The notes under the pieces are model-generated. The model was not told the DNA's origin, ran no database searches, and saw only the letters and a program-made list of their open reading frames with translations. Of a DNA stretch of 12,144 nt, positions 1 to 6,679 are shown piece after piece (position 1 is the first letter of the stretch; every line of letters starts with the position of its first letter). Source of the stretch: SIG575 sp045534165 (GTDB lineage Bacteria; Bacillota; Clostridia; Oscillospirales; Acutalibacteraceae). A program made the position numbers and the translations under genes. The stretch covers positions 1 through 12,144 of the forward strand of contig JAZSJD010000027.1 in the NCBI GenBank assembly GCA_045534165.1, in the 5' to 3' direction.

Positions 1-639
1 TGCACCTGTCTGTTCTTTAACCATTTCGATATAATCGTTAAGGTCTTCTGCAATTGAAGTTACATCGCCTGATGAATTGTATGAGAAGAAATAGAGCCAT
101 TCTTCGCCGATTTCTTCACCGACTTCCTGGAAAGGAACTGCATCGTAAACGATTTTTTTGTGTTCTTCATCCATTTCACCAACTGAACAATACTGTCTGT
201 CAACATATGTGGGATAAACAGGGTCACCGTTCAGATCGCAAGCGTTATATTTAAGAGCCTGGCAAGCTGCTTTATAGCCTGCTTCTGAAGCGAAGTCCTG
301 CTGTGTTACAAGTGTGAGAAGCACGGGGAAAAGGCAATTCATAACCAATTCGCCGATATCAACTGTAAGGGGCCAACCTGTGATTACGTTACCCTCACCG
401 TCTTTGAGAGGATTTCCCTCTTCATCCATAATGATTGTGTCAATCTGTGAAATACCATGGATGATAATGATGGGCACCTGTTCGCCGTCTGTAAGTGTTT
501 CTCCTGCTTTTTCCATTGTGTCTGCAAACTCAATGGCTGTGCCTTCATCAGGCTGAGCAGCAAAAGCAGCTGATACTACACCTATGCACATAACAAGAGC
601 AAGCATAAGTGCGATTACTTTTTTGAAAACTTTGTTCAT
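1..639 (-). CDS. Secreted lipase-like alpha/beta hydrolase, 3' part missing (cut by window edge)
   Basis: Only the first 213 codons lie in the window; the frame is open to base 1. The start ATG (637-639, minus) is preceded by a strong AAGGAGGC ribosome site at 646-653. Residues 1-28 form a signal peptide: basic MNKVFKK, a hydrophobic stretch, then an SAAFA-A type cleavage site, so the mature protein is exported. Residues 56-63 read PIIIIHGI, the strand plus HG oxyanion-hole motif typical of lipases and other alpha/beta hydrolases. Residues 182-213 (an FFSYNSSGD segment, then an amphipathic helix ending KEQTGA) match the region just before the GxSxG nucleophile elbow in these enzymes. The nucleophile itself would lie left of base 1 and is not seen. 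The family is moderately sure; substrate is unknown. It is divergent from the metal-importer operon. Confidence 0.7.
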   Translation of the reverse strand, partial: MNKVFKKVIALMLALVMCIGVVSAAFAAQPDEGTAIEFADTMEKAGETLTDGEQVPIIIIHGISQIDTIIMDEEGNPLKDGEGNVITGWPLTVDIGELVMNCLFPVLLTLVTQQDFASEAGYKAACQALKYNACDLNGDPVYPTYVDRQYCSVGEMDEEHKKIVYDAVPFQEVGEEIGEEWLYFFSYNSSGDVTSIAEDLNDYIEMVKEQTGA

Positions 640-669
640 AAAAAAGCCTCCTTAATTTTATATAGAAAA

Positions 670-698
670 ATTGTAACATATTATATAAAAATTGTCTA
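670..698 (-). promoter_or_regulatory. Sigma-A promoter of the lipase-like gene
   Basis: On the minus strand a TAGACA -35 (693-698) and a TACAAT -10 (670-675) are separated by exactly 17 bp, about 16 bp before the AAGGAGGC ribosome site. The surrounding DNA is very AT-rich, so chance matches are possible, but spacing and position are right. Confidence 0.55.
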
Positions 699-741
699 TA
701 CTTTTGAAAAAATATTAATAAAATAATACATATTTAATTGC

Positions 742-770
742 TTGACTTTAGGCTATAATAATAATATAAT
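742..770 (+). promoter_or_regulatory. Sigma-A promoter of the metal ABC importer operon
   Basis: TTGACT (-35, 742-747) and a perfect TATAAT (-10, 765-770) are separated by 17 bp. The expected start of transcription is near 777, about 30 bases before the first start codon. The downstream end of the -10 box overlaps the palindrome at 769-791. Confidence 0.75.
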
Positions 771-791
771 GAATTTGAAATTCAATTTCAT
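769..791. promoter_or_regulatory. Candidate metalloregulator operator (23-bp palindrome)
   Basis: The two 11-base arms, ATGAATTTGAA and TTCAATTTCAT, are mirror complements at 10 of 11 positions around a single central A at 780. The site starts in the -10 box and covers the expected transcription start, where a bound repressor would block RNA polymerase. Metal importers of this type are normally repressed by Zur/Fur-, AdcR- or MntR/DtxR-family proteins. The sequence does not closely match any consensus box of those families that I know, so the regulator is left open. Confidence 0.6.
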
Positions 792-806
792 ATTCACGGA
801 GGATAT

Positions 807-1676
807 ATGATGAAAAAGATATTACCCATTCTGCTTGTTCTGGTTGTGCTTTTTTCAGGTTGCACACAGATCAATAATAATGATAAAGACGAAAAACTTT
901 CAATTGTTTCCACAATTTTCCCTCAATACGATTTTTTAAGGGAAATCACAAAAGGTGTTGATGTGGATTTAAAGATGATTATTGCTCCCGGATTGGAAGT
1001 TCACGGTTTTGAAAGCACACTGACAGATATTTCTGCCGTGACAGAAAGCGATTTGCTTGTTTTTGTGGGAAACGAAGACGACAAATGGATTGAAGACATT
1101 CCTCAGGGCGATACAAAAAGAGTTGCATTAAGTGATTTTCTCCGTGTTACGGAAGATTACCATTTCTGGACTTCCCCAAAAAATGCAATTCTGATTACTG
1201 AAGAACTTTGCCAATCTCTTTGTGAAGTTGACCCTGACAATGCAGAAACTTACAGAGAAAACACTGCCCTTTACATAAGGAGTCTGCGGACACTTGACGA
1301 AGGTTTTGAAAAAGCTGTTTCAGAGGGTAAGAGAAATAAAGTTATTTTTGCCGAAAGATTCCCTTTCAGATACCTTGCAAAAGATTACGGCCTTGAATAT
1401 TGCTCCGCTTTTGAAGGATGTTCAACCGAAACGGAAGCAGGCATAAAAGAAATCAACACTTTGGTTGAAGAAATAAAGAAAGATAACATCCCTGCTGTGT
1501 TTACTATTGAATTTTCAGAATCAGTTGTGGCTGATAAAATCTGCAAGGAAACAGGAGCACGGAAATTACTGATGCACTCCTGCCACAATGTTACTGAAAA
1601 GGAATTTGCAGAGGGTGCAACATACCTTTCACTGATGGAAAAAAACCTTGATAATTTAAAAATTGCTTTAGGATGA
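807..1676 (+). CDS. Metal (Zn/Mn-type) ABC transporter substrate-binding lipoprotein
   Basis: The extracytoplasmic receptor of a cluster-A-I importer (ZnuA/TroA/PsaA family), 289 aa. A lipoprotein signal ends in the lipobox LFSGC with Cys19 as lipidation site. Candidate metal ligands are His66 (PGLEVHGFE), His119 (DYHFW, where many relatives have DPHxW) and Glu183 (FAERFPFRYLAKDYGL). A Glu in this third position resembles the Mn-binding receptor PsaA rather than ZnuA, which has His there. The fourth site is unusual: the TDS-type loop is replaced by HSCHN (257-261), so Zn versus Mn cannot be decided. The ribosome site GGAGGA (798-803) is 3 bases from ATG 807 and 6 from ATG 810; the second Met may be the real start. 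First gene of a tight operon; its stop overlaps the next start (ATGA). Confidence 0.9.
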   Translation: MMKKILPILLVLVVLFSGCTQINNNDKDEKLSIVSTIFPQYDFLREITKGVDVDLKMIIAPGLEVHGFESTLTDISAVTESDLLVFVGNEDDKWIEDIPQGDTKRVALSDFLRVTEDYHFWTSPKNAILITEELCQSLCEVDPDNAETYRENTALYIRSLRTLDEGFEKAVSEGKRNKVIFAERFPFRYLAKDYGLEYCSAFEGCSTETEAGIKEINTLVEEIKKDNIPAVFTIEFSESVVADKICKETGARKLLMHSCHNVTEKEFAEGATYLSLMEKNLDNLKIALG

Positions 1677-2383
1677 AAACTATGCCGATTATTACCTGTA
1701 AAAATTTAGAGCTTGCCTACGATAACAAAACAGTTTTTTCTGATTTATCTTTTAAGGTAGAAAGAGGTTCTTACCTTTGCATTGTAGGTGAAAACGGAAG
1801 TGGTAAGAGCACGCTGATGAAAGCTCTTCTCGGACTTATAAAGCCCGCTTCGGGAGAAATAAGTTTCTGTTGTGCAAAGCACAGCGAAATAGGATATCTG
1901 CCACAACAGACAGATATACAGAAAGATTTCCCTGCATCAGTTTGGGAAGTTGTGCTTTCAGGAACATTGGGAAAAAGAGGTCTGAGACCTTTCTATTCAA
2001 AAAAAGAAAAAGACCTTGCAAAGAAAAATATGGAACTTCTGGGAATTTCACATCTGGCAAAACGCTCTTATCAGGATTTGTCAGGCGGTCAGCAACAGAG
2101 AGTTCTGCTATCCCGTGCAATGTGTGCCACCACTACCCTGCTTCTCCTTGATGAACCTGTGGCAGGCCTTGACCCTGTTGTGACCGGGGAAATGTACAAA
2201 ATAATAAAAGACCTGAACGACAGAGGCATTACAATTATTATGATTTCCCACGATATCAGAACTGCAACGGAGTATGCAAGCCACATTCTCCACCTGCAAC
2301 ACGATAATTACTTTTTCGGTGAAACAAAGGAATATCTTTCAAGCGATATTGCCTCCTCACTTCTGGGAGGTGAAGAAAAATGA
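1673..2383 (+). CDS. Metal ABC transporter ATP-binding protein (ZnuC/TroB-like)
   Basis: The 236-aa cytoplasmic ATPase that powers the importer. All nucleotide-binding motifs are present in order: Walker A GENGSGKS (39-46), Q-loop in YLPQQ (75-79), signature LSGGQ (136-140), Walker B TLLLLDEP (155-162), D-loop AGLD (164-167) and switch His193 in ISHD. Length and motif spacing are normal for the ZnuC family, so the protein looks intact. The start codon overlaps the receptor stop (ATGA at 1673-1676) and the end overlaps the permease start in the same way, implying translational coupling. The ribosome site before 1673 is weak; Met4 (1682) is an alternative start. Family knowledge gives Zn or Mn as the likely substrate. 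Confidence 0.92.
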   Translation: MKTMPIITCKNLELAYDNKTVFSDLSFKVERGSYLCIVGENGSGKSTLMKALLGLIKPASGEISFCCAKHSEIGYLPQQTDIQKDFPASVWEVVLSGTLGKRGLRPFYSKKEKDLAKKNMELLGISHLAKRSYQDLSGGQQQRVLLSRAMCATTTLLLLDEPVAGLDPVVTGEMYKIIKDLNDRGITIIMISHDIRTATEYASHILHLQHDNYFFGETKEYLSSDIASSLLGGEEK

Positions 2384-3231
2384 TGACTTTCAGTGAACTT
2401 TTTTCAAGCGAATTTATGGTGAGTCTTGTTATACGTGCATTGGTTGTGGGGTTGCTTGTTTCGCTTTGCTCATCTCTGCTTGGCGTGAGCCTTGTTCTCA
2501 AAAGATTTTCCATGATTGGTGACGGACTTTCCCACGTAGGTTTCGGTGCTGTTGCACTTGCTGCCGCACTTAATATGGGCGGTATGAAGCTTGCTCTTTC
2601 CATACCCATTGTTGTTGTTACTGCGTTTTTGTTGTTGAAATTAGGCGGCAGCGGTAAGGTCAAGGGGGATTCGGCAATTGCACTTGTTTCAACCGGTGCT
2701 GTGGCAATAGGCAGTCTGCTTTATAACCTTTCAGACCAGAGAAGTGCCGATATCTGCAACAGTCTTTTCGGCTCTGCTTCACTTTTCACAATAGGCGATG
2801 CAGATTTGCTTTTAAGCGTTGTGCTTTCAGTTGCAATTCTGATTCTTTTCATTTTCTTCTATACAAAAATATTTGCTGTAACTTTTGATGAGAATTTTTC
2901 AAAGGCAACAGGCATCAACACTAACCTTTACAATATGCTCATTGCAGTTTTAACTGCTGTTACAATTGTTTTAGGAATGAATATGATGGGCTCTCTTATG
3001 ATTTCAGCGCTTATCGTTTTCCCTGCCATGACTGCAATGCGTGTGTGCAAAACTTTCAAAGGTGTGCTTATCACATCAGTTTCAGTTTCACTTGTCTGTT
3101 TCGTTATCGGCTTCTTTATCGCCTGCCTTATGGGTTGGCAATCAGGTGCAACTGTTGTTACAATCAACCTTATCTGCTTTATTCTTTTTTGGATTTTCGG
3201 AAAAATCAACAAAAAGAAGTCTTGCAAATAA
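2380..3231 (+). CDS. Metal ABC transporter permease, ABC-3 family (ZnuB/TroC-like)
   Basis: The 283-aa membrane channel of the importer. Hydrophobic segments lie at about residues 12-40, 55-66, 71-88, 98-116, 135-161, 183-220 (two helices), 228-252 and 256-274, giving the eight or so helices usual for ABC-3 permeases. Recognisable family motifs are KRFSMIGDGLSHVGFG (41-56), the coupling-loop region FDENFSKATGI (169-179) and GSLMISALIVFPAMTA (204-219). The ribosome site GGGAGGTGA (2365-2373) lies 6 bases before ATG 2380; a second ATG follows at 2383. It overlaps the ATPase gene by 4 bases and ends the operon. The basic tail KINKKKSCK fits a cytoplasmic C-terminus. The promoter of the phosphatase starts inside its last codons. 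Confidence 0.92.
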   Translation: MMTFSELFSSEFMVSLVIRALVVGLLVSLCSSLLGVSLVLKRFSMIGDGLSHVGFGAVALAAALNMGGMKLALSIPIVVVTAFLLLKLGGSGKVKGDSAIALVSTGAVAIGSLLYNLSDQRSADICNSLFGSASLFTIGDADLLLSVVLSVAILILFIFFYTKIFAVTFDENFSKATGINTNLYNMLIAVLTAVTIVLGMNMMGSLMISALIVFPAMTAMRVCKTFKGVLITSVSVSLVCFVIGFFIACLMGWQSGATVVTINLICFILFWIFGKINKKKSCK

Positions 3232-3250
3232 AAAAATTTTGTGTTAAAAT
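3222..3250 (+). promoter_or_regulatory. Promoter of the alkaline phosphatase gene
   Basis: TTGCAA (-35, 3222-3227), a 17-bp spacer, and TAAAAT (-10, 3245-3250) preceded by TG two bases upstream, which makes an extended -10. It begins within the last codons of the permease gene and lets the phosphatase be transcribed separately. No terminator is visible between the permease and the phosphatase, so read-through from the importer operon is also possible. Confidence 0.55.
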
Positions 3251-3285
3251 TAAGTTACAAATCTTATTATCAGGAGGAATAAATT

Positions 3286-4392
3286 ATGTTACAGAAAATT
3301 GCTGCAGTTATCATCTCAGCTCTCACTGTACTCTCATCAATGTTAGGTTTCATAGGTCTTGAAGCAAAGCCTGAAGACTTCAAAACCTACAAAAACGTTA
3401 TTGTTATGATTGGTGACGGCATGGGCTTCAACCACCTTGAAGCTACAAAGAAAGAATATGGCATTGACGAACTCAATATGGAAAAAGTTCCTGTTCAGGG
3501 CGAGTCAAAAACCAACTCACTTTTCGGTGTTACAACTGACTCAGCAGCAGGCGGTACTGCTCTTTCATCAGGCATCAGAACATTCAACGGTATGATCGGC
3601 ACATACGGTCTTGACCCCTTAAAAGTTTTTGCAGTTCCCAAGAGCATCACAGAAGTTGCAATCGACCAGGGCAAAGCAACAGGTGTTGTTACAACTGACT
3701 ACACATCAGGTGCTACTCCCGGTTCTTTCAGTGCTCATACATATTCAAGAGATAATGATATTGACATCACAGAACAGCAGCTTGCATCAGACATCGACCT
3801 TGTATGGGGTGCATACAACGGAATTGCAACAGCAGACGTTGTTGCTGCTGCAGGACGCACATATATCGGCTCTGCAACTGACCTTGCAAACTTTAACGGT
3901 GAAACAAAATCATTCGGTCAGTTCGATTTTGAAGATATGAAAAATGTTACAAACAACCACGACACACCCACAATCGAAGTTATGACAGAAAAAGCTATCG
4001 ATATCCTTTCAAAGGATGAAGACGGTTTCTTCCTTATGGTTGAAGGTGCTTGCATCGACAAACACTCACATTCAAACGACTATGATAATATGGTTCTCAG
4101 CACATATGAATTTGACAAAGCTGTTGGTGCAGCTCTGGAATTTGCTGAAGAAGACGGTGAAACACTTGTTGTTATCACTGCTGACCACGAAACAGGCGGT
4201 CTTAAATATAATGCTGAAACAGATGAATATTATTTCACAAGCGGCAGCCACACAAATGTTAATGTTCCCTTGCTTATAAACAAATCTGATGCAGGTTTCA
4301 TTAACGGTGCTGCATATAAAAACAAACACGTTTCAGCTCAGCTCGGACTTGTTCTCGGTGCAGAAAAAAATTCATATCCTTGCGCAAAATAA
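3286..4392 (+). CDS. phoA: Secreted alkaline phosphatase
   Basis: A 368-aa phosphomonoesterase of the PhoA family (two Zn and one Mg in characterised members). Residues 1-27 are an N-terminal signal sequence, so it acts outside the cell. Active-site residues align with E. coli PhoA: Asp44 (GDGMG), nucleophile Ser86 in TDSAAGG, Arg155 (substrate phosphate), Thr144, Glu253/Asp258/His262 in VEGACIDKHSH, Asp300-His301 in TADHETGG and His322 in SGSHT. The residue matching E. coli Asp153, which contacts the Mg site, is Gly142 here (GATP instead of DATP). The protein is about 100 residues shorter than E. coli PhoA, so some insertions are missing. Ribosome site AGGAGG (3272-3277) is 8 bases before ATG. 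Its position after a Zn/Mn importer suggests a functional link. A terminator follows at 4398. Confidence 0.93.
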   Translation: MLQKIAAVIISALTVLSSMLGFIGLEAKPEDFKTYKNVIVMIGDGMGFNHLEATKKEYGIDELNMEKVPVQGESKTNSLFGVTTDSAAGGTALSSGIRTFNGMIGTYGLDPLKVFAVPKSITEVAIDQGKATGVVTTDYTSGATPGSFSAHTYSRDNDIDITEQQLASDIDLVWGAYNGIATADVVAAAGRTYIGSATDLANFNGETKSFGQFDFEDMKNVTNNHDTPTIEVMTEKAIDILSKDEDGFFLMVEGACIDKHSHSNDYDNMVLSTYEFDKAVGAALEFAEEDGETLVVITADHETGGLKYNAETDEYYFTSGSHTNVNVPLLINKSDAGFINGAAYKNKHVSAQLGLVLGAEKNSYPCAK

Positions 4393-4397
4393 AAAAC

Positions 4398-4430
4398 AAA
4401 GTGGAATCTTAACGATTCCACTTTTAATTT
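4398..4430 (+). terminator. Intrinsic terminator of the alkaline phosphatase gene
   Basis: An 11-bp perfect stem (AAAGTGGAATC paired with GATTCCACTTT) encloses a 5-base loop, followed by TTTTAATTT. It lies 6 bases after the phosphatase stop codon and directly before the ribosome site of the next gene. No clear promoter is visible in the few bases left, so the next gene may depend on leaky read-through. Confidence 0.8.
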
Positions 4431-4447
4431 CCCGATGAGGTGTTATT

Positions 4448-5002
4448 ATGGATTATAAAATGAAAATCGCAGGCATTGACTGGTCTTTGCCCCTCTGCGA
4501 AGTTACTGAAGATTTGTATATCGGTGCTTTCATCCTTTTTGGTGCTGCACAGCTGACAGAAGCCTGTGCAAGGGAACTTCTTAAAATAGCTCCCGAATAC
4601 GATTATGTTATCACAGCAGAAGCAAAAGGTATTCCCCTTGCACACGAAATGGCAAGACAGAACAACGATGAAACTTATTTCGTTGCAAGAAAATACCCTA
4701 AACTTTATATGAGTGGTATTTTCGATGTTGAAGTTAAATCAATCACAACAGATAAGGTTCAGCATTTATATCTTGACACAGCAGAAGCTGAAAAGATGAA
4801 AGGCAAAAAAGTACTTATTGTTGACGACGTTATTTCAACAGGCGAATCTCTGCGTGCAGTTGAACAGCTTGTAGCCAAAGCAGGTGGCGAAATTGTGGGC
4901 AGAATGGCTGTTCTTGCAGAAGGTAGCGCAGCAGAGAGAGATGATATCCTCTTCCTTGAAAAGCTTCCCCTTTTCAATGCTGACGGTACAATCAAAGCAT
5001 AA
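4448..5002 (+). CDS. Type I phosphoribosyltransferase, adenine phosphoribosyltransferase-like
   Basis: A 184-aa cytosolic enzyme of the type I PRTase fold, which joins a base to PRPP in nucleotide salvage. The PRPP-binding signature VLIVDDVISTGES is at residues 122-134. The hydrophobic strand and loop YVITAEAKGIPLAHEMA (53-69) corresponds to the EARGF region of Apt-type enzymes, and the mobile-loop segment ARKYPKLYMS (80-89) follows. Adenine is the most likely base but xanthine or another purine cannot be excluded from sequence alone. Ribosome site GAGGTG (4437-4442) is 5 bases before ATG 4448; Met5 (4460) is a less well placed alternative. The gene is followed by a strong bidirectional terminator at 5029. 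No truncation is seen. Confidence 0.85.
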   Translation: MDYKMKIAGIDWSLPLCEVTEDLYIGAFILFGAAQLTEACARELLKIAPEYDYVITAEAKGIPLAHEMARQNNDETYFVARKYPKLYMSGIFDVEVKSITTDKVQHLYLDTAEAEKMKGKKVLIVDDVISTGESLRAVEQLVAKAGGEIVGRMAVLAEGSAAERDDILFLEKLPLFNADGTIKA

Positions 5003-5028
5003 ATTCAAACGAAAAATCCACTGAGGCA

Positions 5029-5080
5029 AAAACACCGCCGTGTCATTCTTGAGTGTAACGAAGAATCCCGGCGGTGTTTT
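5029..5080. terminator. Bidirectional terminator with a nested dispersed repeat
   Basis: A 12-bp perfect GC-rich stem (5029-5040 with 5069-5080, AAAACACCGCCG type) carries a T-run on both sides, so it can end the plus-strand phosphoribosyltransferase and the convergent minus-strand gene at 5175. The 28-base loop holds an inner 6-bp stem (ATTCTT/AAGAAT) that belongs to the repeat at 5042-5067. Typical terminator loops are 3-8 bases, so this one appears to have been enlarged by the repeat. Confidence 0.75.
5042..5067 (+). repeat. Dispersed intergenic palindromic repeat, copy 1
   Basis: A 26-base unit of the form GTCATTCTTGAG...CGAAGAATC lies in the loop of the terminator. It matches copy 2 (5103-5128, opposite strand) at 20 of 26 positions. 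Units of this GTCATYCTGAGCG-AGCGAAGRATC type are, from general knowledge, common intergenic repeats in many bacterial genomes; their function is not established. Confidence 0.6.
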
Positions 5081-5090
5081 AGTTTATTGT

Positions 5091-5139
5091 TTTCCTTTTT
5101 CAGATCCTTCGCTTCGCTCGAGGATGACGAAAAAGGAAA
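5091..5139. repeat. Hairpin containing repeat copy 2 (inverted)
   Basis: A 10-bp perfect outer stem (TTTCCTTTTT at 5091-5100 with AAAAAGGAAA at 5130-5139) encloses the second repeat unit at 5103-5128, which reads GTCATCCTCGAGCG...GAAGGATC on the minus strand. The unit itself forms an inner ATCCT/AGGAT stem. The two repeat copies face each other across 35 bases. This hairpin lacks a clear T-run beyond it, so I do not call it a terminator. Confidence 0.55.
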
Positions 5140-5174
5140 TGGCAAGGTTGGTGTGGTAGTAAATTATAATTTAA

Positions 5175-6488
5175 TCAAAAATCCTGCTTGTTATTTTCCT
5201 TGATTTTGTTCAGGAAGAAACGTTTTACATATTCAAAATTATTGTTGAATACTTTCTTTTGTTCTTCAGTAAGATTGGGGAGAATCTGAGATTTTTTCCT
5301 TTCAAGCACTTTTACAAATTCCTCGCTTGTTAAAACCCTGTGGTCATAAGAACGATTTGCAGAGAAGTTTCCTCCATCCCAATGACTTAAGCGGGTGTAA
5401 AGTTTACCGTTTTCAAAATAAAATTCTCTGTCTGTGCCACCATATTTATCCGATTCAATTTCCAGTTTTTCACGCAGGAAATAAAGTTCACTATAATCAT
5501 CATCGCCAAAATCTTCAGGCAGTGTTTCTTTTAAATCCTGCCACAAATCGAAATCAGAATAATCAGAATTTTTATTTGCCTGAGATTCTTCTGAAAGAAG
5601 AAACTTTTCAAAGCGAGAATCAATCCTGTTTTCCTCGGTGCTTATTTGGTTATTTCCTTGATTATACGGATTTAAATTTCCCTGAAGAGTTTCTCCGTTT
5701 TGGTTCAGCTCATTTTTTGTTACATCAGGATTATTCTTTTTAATTGAAAAAGGTGTTCCCTTTTGTTTATTGGCAAATTTATTTTTCAACACTATCACTA
5801 TAATTATAACAGCAACAACAATAAGAGCAACCATTATTGTTTTTCCCCCTGTATCTGATGAAGTGTTTGCAGGGTAAGTGATATTTTCTGCCGGTGTATT
5901 TACCGTTATTCCTGTGAAAGGCTCAACAACTCTCGTGACGGAACTGAAATCCGGCTTTGTTATATCTTCTTCTTTGATAAAATGCTGTTCAAAAGTGACA
6001 GTATTTATAATATTCTTCGCTTCCTCTGACAAAGCAAATTCTGTGTCATCTGCTACAAATGTGAAAGTACACATTTTATTTTCCCCATAGAAAGAACAAC
6101 AATATACTGCTTTTTCCTTTCCGTCCTCTACCGAAACATAAGAAGCACAAAGCGTCCTGTACCCGTTAGTTGTTGTTACGGTTTTTGTTTTTTCAATAAA
6201 CTCTTTAAAATCTTCTCTCTGTTTAATACCGTCGTGAAAATCCAGATAAATAAAAGTCCAGAATAAATCAAAACTTGCTCTTTCAGTATCAAAAAATTCC
6301 ACCGTAAAGGTAACTTCTTCAGGTGAATCGTTAATCATTAACTTTTCTGTATGCCATTTATTATCAGAAACTTTTTTGTAATAATCAGGAACAGTTATAT
6401 CAAATTCTCCTGAAACCGCACTTGACTGAATAACAAACGTAGCAAATATAAGAATGGATACCAAAAATATGGAAATTCGTTTCTTCAT
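5175..6488 (-). CDS. Unrecognised bitopic membrane protein (signal peptide, extracellular domain, TM, cytoplasmic domain)
   Basis: 437 aa from ATG 6488, chosen because GAGGTG (6494-6499) lies 5 bases upstream; an in-frame upstream Met at 6506 would place that ribosome site inside the gene. Layout: signal peptide 1-25; extracellular domain about 26-215, rich in alternating beta-like segments (FTVEFF, CTFTFV) with cysteines at 114, 130, 131 and 140; one transmembrane helix about 218-235; basic stop-transfer KNKFANKQK; an Asn/Gln-rich linker 250-285; and an acidic cytoplasmic domain about 290-437 with DLWQDLKETLPEDFGDDDYSE, a YFENGKLYTRLSHWDGG strand-turn segment and a helical tail. The topology suggests coupling an outside signal to an inside partner, but no catalytic motif is visible and I do not know the family. 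Own promoter at 6507; the end faces the terminator at 5029. Confidence 0.85.
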   Translation of the reverse strand: MKKRISIFLVSILIFATFVIQSSAVSGEFDITVPDYYKKVSDNKWHTEKLMINDSPEEVTFTVEFFDTERASFDLFWTFIYLDFHDGIKQREDFKEFIEKTKTVTTTNGYRTLCASYVSVEDGKEKAVYCCSFYGENKMCTFTFVADDTEFALSEEAKNIINTVTFEQHFIKEEDITKPDFSSVTRVVEPFTGITVNTPAENITYPANTSSDTGGKTIMVALIVVAVIIIVIVLKNKFANKQKGTPFSIKKNNPDVTKNELNQNGETLQGNLNPYNQGNNQISTEENRIDSRFEKFLLSEESQANKNSDYSDFDLWQDLKETLPEDFGDDDYSELYFLREKLEIESDKYGGTDREFYFENGKLYTRLSHWDGGNFSANRSYDHRVLTSEEFVKVLERKKSQILPNLTEEQKKVFNNNFEYVKRFFLNKIKENNKQDF

Positions 6489-6506
6489 AATTACACCTCT
6501 TTGCAA

Positions 6507-6535
6507 ATTATATCATTATAAGCCATGATTTTCAA
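6507..6535 (-). promoter_or_regulatory. Promoter of the bitopic membrane protein gene
   Basis: On the minus strand TTGAAA (-35, 6530-6535) and a perfect TATAAT (-10, 6507-6512) are 17 bp apart. The -10 box lies just upstream of the GAGGTG ribosome site, giving a very short leader for the ATG at 6488. Confidence 0.65.
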
Positions 6536-6618
6536 TAGGCAGAAAATCTGTACAAATGAACTATAATCATTTAATTTTATTTTTTCAGACTCAGTATACC
6601 TTAAATTTCGACAAATTG

Positions 6619-6647
6619 TTGACATTTTTTTAATAATATGATTTAAT
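6619..6647 (+). promoter_or_regulatory. Promoter of the two-TM protein gene
   Basis: A perfect TTGACA (-35, 6619-6624), a 17-bp spacer, and TTTAAT (-10, 6642-6647) with TG one base upstream (extended -10). It lies about 32 bases before ATG 6680. Confidence 0.7.
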
Positions 6648-6679
6648 AACCATAATCTAATAAAAGGAGTGTTCAATAT

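Noticed and set aside
2256..2663. 135-codon minus-strand frame across the ATPase/permease junction
   Set aside because: Antisense shadow of two intact genes of well-known families.
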